DNA of 29,262 nt from Oceanospirillaceae bacterium (GTDB lineage Bacteria; Pseudomonadota; Gammaproteobacteria; Pseudomonadales; Balneatricaceae), in NCBI GenBank assembly GCA_023954795.1, contig JAGSHA010000006.1, positions 1-29,262 of the forward strand, written 5' to 3'. A program made the position numbers and the translations under genes. Position 1 is the first letter of the stretch; each line of letters begins with the position of its first letter. The notes beneath the pieces are model-generated. The model saw only the letters and a list, made by a program, of their open reading frames with translations, did not search any database and was not told where the DNA came from. Shown here one piece after another: positions 23,186 through 29,262 of this stretch.

Positions 23186-23602
23186 TTAGTCCAGTGCATC
23201 CAGTGCTTTCTGGAACCGATTGGCGTGGCTGCGTTCCGCTTTGGCCAGCGTTTCAAACCAGTCAGCAATTTCGTCGAAGCCCTCTTCCCGGGCAGCTTTC
23301 GCCATTCCCGGATACATATCAGTATACTCGTGGGTTTCACCGGCAATCGCCGCTTTCAGGTTATTGGAGGTCTCGCCGATTGGCAGACCGGTTGCGGGGT
23401 CCCCCACCTCCTCGAGGTAATCAAGATGGCCATGCGCATGGCCAGTCTCACCTTCGGCGGTGGAGCGGAAAACAGCTGACACATCGTTATAGCCCTCAAC
23501 ATCGGCCTTAGCGGCAAAGTAGAGATAACGACGATTGGCCTGAGATTCGCCCGCGAATGCATCCTTCAGATTTTGCTCCGTCCTGCTACCTTTGAGAGAC
23601 AT
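23186..23602 (-). CDS. rbr: Rubrerythrin (diiron domain only)
   Basis: A 138-aa ferritin-like four-helix protein. All diiron ligands of the rubrerythrin family are present: E19, E52, H55 (GETGHAHGH), E89, E92 (GETHEYTDMY), E123 and H126 (ERSHANRF). The C-terminal rubredoxin domain of classical rubrerythrin is missing, so electrons must come from another protein, plausibly the Fe-S oxidoreductase encoded next. The family reduces hydrogen peroxide to water in the cytoplasm. The ATG at 23602 has GAGGAG 7 nt upstream; a GTG two codons earlier is too close to that site. First gene of the cassette. Confidence 0.93.
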   Translation of the reverse strand: MSLKGSRTEQNLKDAFAGESQANRRYLYFAAKADVEGYNDVSAVFRSTAEGETGHAHGHLDYLEEVGDPATGLPIGETSNNLKAAIAGETHEYTDMYPGMAKAAREEGFDEIADWFETLAKAERSHANRFQKALDALD

Positions 23603-23785
23603 AGTCACTCTCCTCTATCAGTGAATCAAGACAGCTCAACTTAATGATAGATAGCCAAATCACAGGTAGCTAAATAGAGAATCTTTATCTGATCTATTGA
23701 GTGCCGCTATGACCCGAGAATGATCAGCACGCGGTGTGGGGTTGGTGGCAGCTAGGGTCATCCATAACCGACGCTGCCACCGGGG

Positions 23786-26374
23786 TTAAACTTCTGCGGG
23801 TTCGTATGTCTGAACGACAATGCTGGCGAGATCCGGCGTCGGGCGGCCAATATGATAACCCTGTGCATAGGTAATGTTGGCGGCTTCAACCAACTCCAGT
23901 ACCTCTTCGCTCTCCACAAATTCAGCGATTGTTTCCAGATTCAGCTCCCTGGATAACTTGGCAATGCTGTTCACGAACGCCATATCGCGCTTATCACTGG
24001 CCATATTGGCGATAAATTCACCTTCGATTTTGACGTAATCGATTGGCAGATGCTTGAGGTAGTGGAAGGAGGAGAATCCTGAGCCGAAGTCATCAATCGC
24101 CAGCTTAAAACCTTCGTCTTTAAGGTTGGCCACAAACTGTTCCAGCATCGAGATACTTTTTACCGTATCCCGTTCAGTGATCTCAAATACGATATTTCCC
24201 GTGTTGATTTCATACTGTCGGGTTAAGCGTTTAACCTGCTGGATAAAATCACTCACGACAACTGCACGGGGAGACATATTGATAAACAACAGCCCCCTGT
24301 AATTGATCTCACGTGCCGCGGCGAATGCCTTCTCCATGACGATATAATCCAGCGCATGGATCTTATCCATGGATTCTGCAATCTCTATAAATTCAGCCGC
24401 TTTCATCAGGCTATCATCCGGTAGCTCGATACGACTCAGTACTTCCACTGCGGTGACTTTTCCGTTATCTGTACGCTGAATCGGCTGAAATACCGGGATC
24501 AGTTTTCGATGCTCAATGGCATGTTTCACCAACAGTGTTTTCTCGCTCATATCTTTAAAGATATTCACAAGGTCATGCTCGTCAGGTACACACAGACGGT
24601 CCTTACCGTCCTGCTTCGCCCGATACATCAGGTTATCCACAAACATGAACAGATCTTTCTTACTCTGTGCATGATCAGGATAGATGCCGATACCGATCGA
24701 TGCCGTGATCTTCAGCTCCGCCCCGGAACTATGCTCAACCGAGAAGCAACGGATACGATCCAGCAACATCCGCCCCGCCTCTTCCGCACTTTCCAGCGAG
24801 GCTTCTGACAACATCACAACAAACTCATCACCGCCATAGCGGGCCACGACAGCACCCTGCTCAAAGGTCTTTTGCAAACATTCGGCGAACATTTCTAACA
24901 GCTTATCGCCCCAGCTGTGACCATAACCGTCATTGATCGATTTGAAATTATCCAGATCGATCATCAGCACCGCCACTTTGTAATCGTGGCGCGCACAACG
25001 ATCCAGCTCATACTCCAGCAGTTCCCAGAACATCCGCTGGTTGTATAAGTTGGTCAGCGGATCTCGCGTTGCGTAATACTCCAGATCATTGGTGTATTTG
25101 TAGATCGCTCGCACCGAGCCCACAACGTTTAGCAGGGTAGATAACACACTTTCCAGTACCAGCAACTTGGTCTGATCGCGGATGATTTCGGCTTGCACCC
25201 CGATGCCGACAATACCGCCAATTTTCGGCGTATCCACGAGCAGGGATTTACACTGCAATTCGATGCTGTCCTGATCCAGCTCGATCAGCTCACCTTCTCG
25301 GCTAGCAATGTTGTGACGCACATTCAAACCAGCGGAATACAACTGCGAGTCACTCTCTTTCAAGCGGCGTATGACCGCTTTTTCCATGTTGTCCTGTGTG
25401 TCCTGACTCGCTGGACGTAACCAGAAAATCTCCAGATCAAAGAGCTCATCATCCACCTTAAAGATGGAGAACATCGTGTGCGCATCAATAACTTTGTTGA
25501 TCTCAAGTAGCAGGTCACTGACATGCTCTCGCCAGTCCCGAACTACTTCAGACGTAATCACAAATTTTTCCAGCAACCGGATCTCAAATTCCAGCAGCTC
25601 CTTATCCACCGCTACATGACGCAGTTTGGTTGCCAGCGTGCCAACCTCATCATAGATGCGCGCCAGTTCGTGAAAGGCAAGTTTGGACCGCTCCCGCTCT
25701 AACTTTTCCAGATCCGCTATCGATTCAACAGTCGCCACACTGGTGGTGAGCTGATTAATCGATTCATCAACCCGGCGGGTGAGTGAGCGTACCGCCAGAA
25801 AACCCAGCAGCAACGGCAAGGGGGCGATAAGCAAGAGGTTAAAAATGAGATTGGTTTTGGCTTGAGCAACCGTCGCTGCTAACTCTTGTTGGACTTCGAT
25901 CAATCCCAGCGTTTGCCCCAATGTGGCATTGGTATGACACGCCAAACAAGTTTCTTTCGCGGTTAACGGGTAAAGATAGCGACTGGAATCATCCACTTGC
26001 TGTGAGAGGGGCTGGCCTGTGCGGATCGCCTCTTTCAGGCTGTCATCCATCACGGGCTGGTCAATACGACCGAATAGCTGATCGACAACAGGCGCCCGAT
26101 AGAGAGACACTTTCAGATCTGACTGAGCATTATCCCGCTCCATCTGACCGAGAAATTGCTCGAGTTGCTGACGACTCCAGCCCTGGCTCATCACCAGATA
26201 CATAGAATTGAACGTCTGACGAGCGACACGTTCTGCAATCTCGTTAGCATTGTCACGAATACTGCTGGTAAAGGCGTGGCTGGCAATTAAAAAAATCACC
26301 AGAAATCCGAGTGCCGAAAACAGCAGGATCCATCTCAGAAGATAGGTTTTGATTGTACTGCGTTGAGATTGCAT
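23786..26374 (-). CDS. GGDEF-EAL c-di-GMP protein with periplasmic CxxCH haem motif
   Basis: An 862-aa membrane protein. TM1 (14-32), then a periplasmic domain with CLACH (143-147), a c-type haem attachment motif, TM2 (176-195), a coiled linker and a GAF-like region (270-420). The GGDEF domain (430-595) has an intact active site GGDEF (514-518) and D473, but no RxxD inhibitory site before it. In the EAL domain (615-860) the first motif is EVL and not EAL, while N699, FEITER (730-735), DDFGSG (761-766), K782 and E818 look intact. Synthesis and hydrolysis of c-di-GMP are both possible. The haem domain suggests sensing of redox, oxygen or NO. Single gene with its own upstream region. Confidence 0.93.
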   Translation of the reverse strand: MQSQRSTIKTYLLRWILLFSALGFLVIFLIASHAFTSSIRDNANEIAERVARQTFNSMYLVMSQGWSRQQLEQFLGQMERDNAQSDLKVSLYRAPVVDQLFGRIDQPVMDDSLKEAIRTGQPLSQQVDDSSRYLYPLTAKETCLACHTNATLGQTLGLIEVQQELAATVAQAKTNLIFNLLLIAPLPLLLGFLAVRSLTRRVDESINQLTTSVATVESIADLEKLERERSKLAFHELARIYDEVGTLATKLRHVAVDKELLEFEIRLLEKFVITSEVVRDWREHVSDLLLEINKVIDAHTMFSIFKVDDELFDLEIFWLRPASQDTQDNMEKAVIRRLKESDSQLYSAGLNVRHNIASREGELIELDQDSIELQCKSLLVDTPKIGGIVGIGVQAEIIRDQTKLLVLESVLSTLLNVVGSVRAIYKYTNDLEYYATRDPLTNLYNQRMFWELLEYELDRCARHDYKVAVLMIDLDNFKSINDGYGHSWGDKLLEMFAECLQKTFEQGAVVARYGGDEFVVMLSEASLESAEEAGRMLLDRIRCFSVEHSSGAELKITASIGIGIYPDHAQSKKDLFMFVDNLMYRAKQDGKDRLCVPDEHDLVNIFKDMSEKTLLVKHAIEHRKLIPVFQPIQRTDNGKVTAVEVLSRIELPDDSLMKAAEFIEIAESMDKIHALDYIVMEKAFAAAREINYRGLLFINMSPRAVVVSDFIQQVKRLTRQYEINTGNIVFEITERDTVKSISMLEQFVANLKDEGFKLAIDDFGSGFSSFHYLKHLPIDYVKIEGEFIANMASDKRDMAFVNSIAKLSRELNLETIAEFVESEEVLELVEAANITYAQGYHIGRPTPDLASIVVQTYEPAEV

Positions 26375-26566
26375 TTTGTTTTAATTTTCCACCACAAAAC
26401 AGAAAGCGCACTTAAACGTAGCACAAGACCACTGTTTTAAAAGAAAATATTTAACAAAGTCTAAAAAATCGCGCTGAGATCAATATTCATCTTGTTTGAT
26501 TTCTGCGTCTTATTTGACCACGAATTGTTCAAACAAACGTTTACTTCAAAGACAAATACTAGGAGG
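26375..26566. other. AT-rich intergenic region upstream of the GGDEF-EAL gene
   Basis: This stretch has no gene. It is richer in A+T than its surroundings and holds an 8-bp inverted repeat, TTGTTTGA (26492-26499) and TCAAACAA (26529-26536), 29 bp apart. The second arm also lies within a short TTGTT-CA-AACAA symmetric element. It should contain the GGDEF-EAL promoter (minus strand), but I find no convincing -35/-10 pair. Confidence 0.4.
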
Positions 26567-26599
26567 CCAAAACAAAACAGGCCCCTGAGCAGGGGCCTG
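26567..26599 (-). terminator. Terminator after dapB
   Basis: On the minus strand an 8-bp GC stem (CAGGCCCC/GGGGCCTG) with a 6-nt loop is followed by TTTTGTTTT. It lies 55 nt after the dapB stop and ends the dnaJ-cysE-dapB side of transcription. Confidence 0.9.
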
Positions 26600-26653
26600 G
26601 AAGGATATCGAGCGTATCGACGCTCAACATGCAATTAAACACATCCGATTGGA

Positions 26654-27457
26654 TCAGTGCAGATCCAGTACATCCTGCATATTGTAGATCGCGTTTTCTT
26701 TACCGTTAACCCAGCGCGCTGCACGCACTGCACCTTTAGCAAAGGTCATACGGGAGCTGGCCTTATGTGTAATCTCTACACGCTCACCTTCAGTCGCGAA
26801 CAGGACAGTGTGATCACCCACCACGTCACCCGCACGAATGGTTGCAAAACCGATCTCTTTCTTCGGACGCGCACCGGTCTGACCTTCACGGCCATACACT
26901 GCGCATTCTTTCAGATCACGATCCAGCGCATCAGCCACGGCTTCGCCCATGCTCAGCGCGGTGCCTGATGGAGAATCCACTTTGTGATGATGATGGGCTT
27001 CGATAATTTCGACATCGTAGTCGTCACCCAGCGCTTTAGCTGCCATAGCCAACAACTTGAAGCACAAGTTCACACCGACACTCATGTTGGAGGCAAAAAC
27101 GCCCGCCAGCTTGTCACCGTAACTATTCAGCTCATCGCGTTCAGCATCGCTCAAACCGGTCGTGCCAATCACGATCTGTTTACCGTTTTCAGCACAGAAC
27201 GCCAGGTTTTTCAGGGTTGCCTGAGGGGCGGTGAAATCGATCAGCACGTCGAAATCATTCACTGCATCGGCCAGGTCACCCACGATGTTCACGCCCAGCT
27301 TACCTACACCGGCCACTTCACCCGCATCGACACCAATCAGAGAGCTGCTAGGCTCAACGATCGCGGCACCTAACTCAACGCCTTCGGCCTGCTGGATCGC
27401 TTCGATATTGGCCTTACCCATACGTCCGGCTGCACCGGTCACTGCAATTCTGATCAT
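26654..27457 (-). CDS. dapB: 4-hydroxy-tetrahydrodipicolinate reductase
   Basis: DapB reduces 4-hydroxy-tetrahydrodipicolinate with NAD(P)H in lysine and diaminopimelate synthesis. MIRIAVTGAAGRMG holds the dinucleotide-binding loop (GAAGRMG, 8-14). IDFTAPQATL and VIGTTGLS follow, and the catalytic stretch EAHHHHKVDSPSGTA has H155-H158 and K159. The ATG at 27457 gives 267 aa, close to the family norm. An open frame 10 codons upstream (to 27487) is not needed. AGGA lies 9 nt before the ATG. In many relatives dapB directly follows dnaJ and precedes carA. Here cysE intervenes and a terminator follows. Confidence 0.96.
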   Translation of the reverse strand: MIRIAVTGAAGRMGKANIEAIQQAEGVELGAAIVEPSSSLIGVDAGEVAGVGKLGVNIVGDLADAVNDFDVLIDFTAPQATLKNLAFCAENGKQIVIGTTGLSDAERDELNSYGDKLAGVFASNMSVGVNLCFKLLAMAAKALGDDYDVEIIEAHHHHKVDSPSGTALSMGEAVADALDRDLKECAVYGREGQTGARPKKEIGFATIRAGDVVGDHTVLFATEGERVEITHKASSRMTFAKGAVRAARWVNGKENAIYNMQDVLDLH

Positions 27458-27493
27458 GCGATTCTGTCCTGATTCATTGCCGTTCAACGCGGC

Positions 27494-28294
27494 TTATTCT
27501 TCGTTCGGAATATTCTGGTCCATATCCAGCGCGGGTTTTTCACACCCTGCACTGCCCACAATCTTCGCAGGCACGCCTACGACAGTCGTGTGAGGTGGCA
27601 CGTCTTCCAGTACCACAGAGCCACCGCCTACTTTTGCGCCAGCACCTACTTCAATATTGCCAAAGATCTTCGCCCCGGCGGCAATCAATACGCCTTCTCG
27701 GATCTTAGGATGGCGGTCACCGGATTCTTTCCCGGTCCCCCCGAGGGTGACGTTCTGCAAGATCGATACGTCGTTTTCGATCACACAGGTTTCACCCACG
27801 ACAATACCGGTTGCATGATCAAACATCACACCGCGACCGATACAGGCCGCTGGATGAATATCAACCTGCAAGGTGGAGCTGACACGGCTCTGAATATACA
27901 AAGCCATCGAAGTACGCCCCTGTTTCCACATCCAATTTGCAATACGATGAGCCTGAATAGCGTGAAAGCCTTTCAGATAGAGCAGCACCGTTGAAAGCTT
28001 ACCGATAGCTGGATCTCGCGTCCGCACGGCACTCAGGTCGTGGCAGACCGACATAATAATCTGTGGCTCAGATTCATACGCCTGCTCGATCAGTTCGCGC
28101 AAAGTAACGGCAGGCATGACTTCATCAGCCAATTTTCCCGCCAGCAGGTAGGAAAGAGCCGATGCCAGATCACGATGACCAATAATGGTTGCATGGAAAA
28201 AACTTGCCAGAAACGGTTCATTTTCCGCTTCAATACGTGCTTCTTCCTGAATTAATGCCCAAAGCGCTTTGGGTTCTAGCGGTATGGAGGTCAT
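27494..28294 (-). CDS. cysE: Serine O-acetyltransferase
   Basis: CysE makes O-acetylserine from serine and acetyl-CoA, the first step of cysteine synthesis. An N-terminal helical domain (to about 140) precedes a left-handed beta-helix of hexapeptide repeats. The catalytic region DIHPAACIGRGVMFDHATGIVVGE has D145 and H160, matching D143 and H158 of E. coli CysE. LQNVTLGGTGKESGDRHPKI is the conserved loop. The 266-aa length and the C-terminal tail ending NIPNEE place it with the longer CysE forms; CysK normally binds a C-terminal Ile, and here the end is not Ile. GAGGG is 5 nt before the ATG. It sits between dnaJ and dapB. Confidence 0.95.
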   Translation of the reverse strand: MTSIPLEPKALWALIQEEARIEAENEPFLASFFHATIIGHRDLASALSYLLAGKLADEVMPAVTLRELIEQAYESEPQIIMSVCHDLSAVRTRDPAIGKLSTVLLYLKGFHAIQAHRIANWMWKQGRTSMALYIQSRVSSTLQVDIHPAACIGRGVMFDHATGIVVGETCVIENDVSILQNVTLGGTGKESGDRHPKIREGVLIAAGAKIFGNIEVGAGAKVGGGSVVLEDVPPHTTVVGVPAKIVGSAGCEKPALDMDQNIPNEE

Positions 28295-28326
28295 GACGCC
28301 CTCAATAGTGTGACCAGAAAACAGTA

Positions 28327-28346
28327 TGGGCCACCGCAGCGGCCCA
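28327..28346 (-). terminator. Weak terminator-like hairpin after dnaJ
   Basis: TGGGCC and GGCCCA arms (6 bp) with an 8-nt loop lie just past the dnaJ stop. On the minus strand only TACTGTTTT follows, so termination is probably partial and cysE may be read from the dnaJ transcript. Confidence 0.4.
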
Positions 28347-28350
28347 GCAC

Positions 28351-29262
28351 TTAGGTCATATCTTCAAAAAACTTTTTCACGGAATCAAAGAAGCCGTGTT
28401 TTTTGGGTGAGTGCTTGCTGTCACCCTGCTCCATCTCTTCCTGAAACTCTTTCAGCAAGGATTTCTGACGACTGCTCAGGTTCACGGGTGTTTCAACAAC
28501 CGCACGTACCAGCAAGTCACCAATCGAACCACCACGCACAGGTTTCACACCTTTGCCGCGCAATCGGAACAGTTTGCCGGTCTGGGTTTCGGCCGGAACC
28601 TTCAGTTTCACGCGGCCATCCAGCGTCGGCACTTCCAGCTCTCCGCCCAATGCGGCATCGATAAAGCTGATAGGCACTTCGCAGTATAGATGTTTACCAT
28701 CGCGCTCGAAAATCGGATGCGCGACAACATTCACCTGAACGTAAAGATCACCGGCAGGTCCGCCATGCGTCCCCGCTTCGCCTTCGCCCGCCAGACGAAT
28801 ACGATCACCCGTATCCACACCCGGTGGAATCTTCACAGACAAGGTTTTGGTTTTTTCAATGCGACCCTGACCGCGGCAGTCACCGCATGGATCGGAGATC
28901 ACATGACCTTCACCACGACAGGTCGGACAGGTTTGCTGAACAGAGAAAAATCCCTGCTGCATACGTACCTGACCCATACCGCCACAGGTGCCACATGTTT
29001 TAGGCTGTGTACCCGGCTTTGCACCACTACCATGACAGGTATCGCAGTTCACCAACGTTGGAATGTTGATGGTCTTCTCTACACCACGGACCGCATCTTC
29101 CAGTGAAAGATCCATGTTGTAACGCAGATCAGCACCGCGCTGCACAGAGCTACGACGGCCACCACCGCCGCCACCGAAGATGTCACCGAAGACATCACCA
29201 AAGATGTCACCAAAACCGCCTTCAAAGCCACCGCCCTGACCGCCACCCATATTAGGGTTCAC
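28351..29262 (-). CDS. dnaJ: Chaperone DnaJ, missing N-terminus (cut by window edge)
   Basis: About 304 C-terminal codons of DnaJ, the Hsp40 partner of DnaK. Visible are the end of the Gly/Phe-rich region (GGFGDIFGDVFGDIFGGGGGG), the four zinc-binding repeats CDTCHGSG, CGTCGGMG, CPTCRGEG and CGDCRGQG, and the two substrate-binding C-terminal domains ending KKFFEDMT. The J domain with the HPD motif lies off the right edge. The GTG at the edge is an internal Val codon, not a start. Upstream, outside the window, dnaK is expected. Confidence 0.96.
   Translation of the reverse strand: MNPNMGGGQGGGFEGGFGDIFGDVFGDIFGGGGGGRRSSVQRGADLRYNMDLSLEDAVRGVEKTINIPTLVNCDTCHGSGAKPGTQPKTCGTCGGMGQVRMQQGFFSVQQTCPTCRGEGHVISDPCGDCRGQGRIEKTKTLSVKIPPGVDTGDRIRLAGEGEAGTHGGPAGDLYVQVNVVAHPIFERDGKHLYCEVPISFIDAALGGELEVPTLDGRVKLKVPAETQTGKLFRLRGKGVKPVRGGSIGDLLVRAVVETPVNLSSRQKSLLKEFQEEMEQGDSKHSPKKHGFFDSVKKFFEDMT

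Noticed and set aside
23609..23785. OxyR binding site before rubrerythrin
   Set aside because: Several ATAG/CTAT tetramers are present, but their spacing does not fit the four-element N7-spaced pattern.
1..29262. tRNA, rRNA, CRISPR arrays, insertion sequences, riboswitches
   Set aside because: I looked for T-loop sequences, direct-repeat arrays, transposase frames and thiamine-box patterns by eye and found none. A covariance-model scan would be needed to exclude small RNAs.

Overview
The window is chromosomal, gene-dense DNA of a marine-type gammaproteobacterium. The protein sequences and the order xerD-dsbC-hom, rpsP-rimM-trmD-rplS-ffh-ypjD-corC-like and dnaJ-(cysE)-dapB resemble Pseudomonas and the Oceanospirillales (Marinobacterium or Neptunomonas-like). 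That placement is an inference from gene order and protein sequence; no rRNA or tRNA lies in the window. There are 34 protein genes, two of them cut by the window edges. I see no insertion sequence, prophage, CRISPR array or RNA gene.

Region 1 (1-9.6 kb) is housekeeping. On the minus strand it holds the start of hom, then dsbC, xerD and an unrecognised membrane-anchored protein. Next come the ribosomal-protein/tRNA-modification operon rpsP-rimM-trmD-rplS, with its own promoter and terminator, and the SRP gene ffh. Two membrane-protein genes run the other way: a CcsA-like YpjD and a CNNM/CBS/CorC protein that ends in a strong terminator.

Region 2 (9.6-12.8 kb) is a set of small metabolic genes. 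On the minus strand these are a CoA-type Nudix hydrolase, a gamma-carbonic-anhydrase-like protein, a DUF1289 protein and a thiamine-binding-type protein. A second, zinc-ribbon Nudix hydrolase faces a YqfO/NIF3-like protein. A secreted His/Arg/Tyr-rich protein follows.

Region 3 (12.8-17.4 kb) is a compact [NiFe]-hydrogenase operon of the cytosolic NAD(P)-linked type, most like group 3b. It reads Fe-S subunit, flavin subunit, small subunit, large subunit, maturation protease, with consecutive genes overlapping or almost touching. Electrons would pass from the NiFe site through three [4Fe-4S] clusters of the small subunit, then the beta and gamma subunits, to NAD(P), or in reverse. The His-rich exported protein lies 54 bp downstream on the same strand. 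No hyp assembly genes are in the window.

Region 4 (17.5-21.1 kb, plus strand) holds an NfeD-type membrane serine protease and its slipin/stomatin partner with a 4-nt overlap, then a hexose-6-phosphate mutarotase-like protein and folX.

Region 5 (21.2-26.4 kb, minus strand) contains a three-gene redox cassette: rubrerythrin without a rubredoxin domain, a GlpC/HdrD-like Fe-S oxidoreductase and a DUF3501 protein. A long hairpin lies between the first two genes. Upstream is a GGDEF-EAL protein whose periplasmic domain carries a CxxCH haem motif. Region 6 (26.4-29.3 kb) is dapB, cysE and the 3' part of dnaJ, closed by a strong terminator. The features most worth following up are the redox cassette with its hairpin, the hydrogenase plus His-rich neighbour, and the putative haem-sensing c-di-GMP protein.
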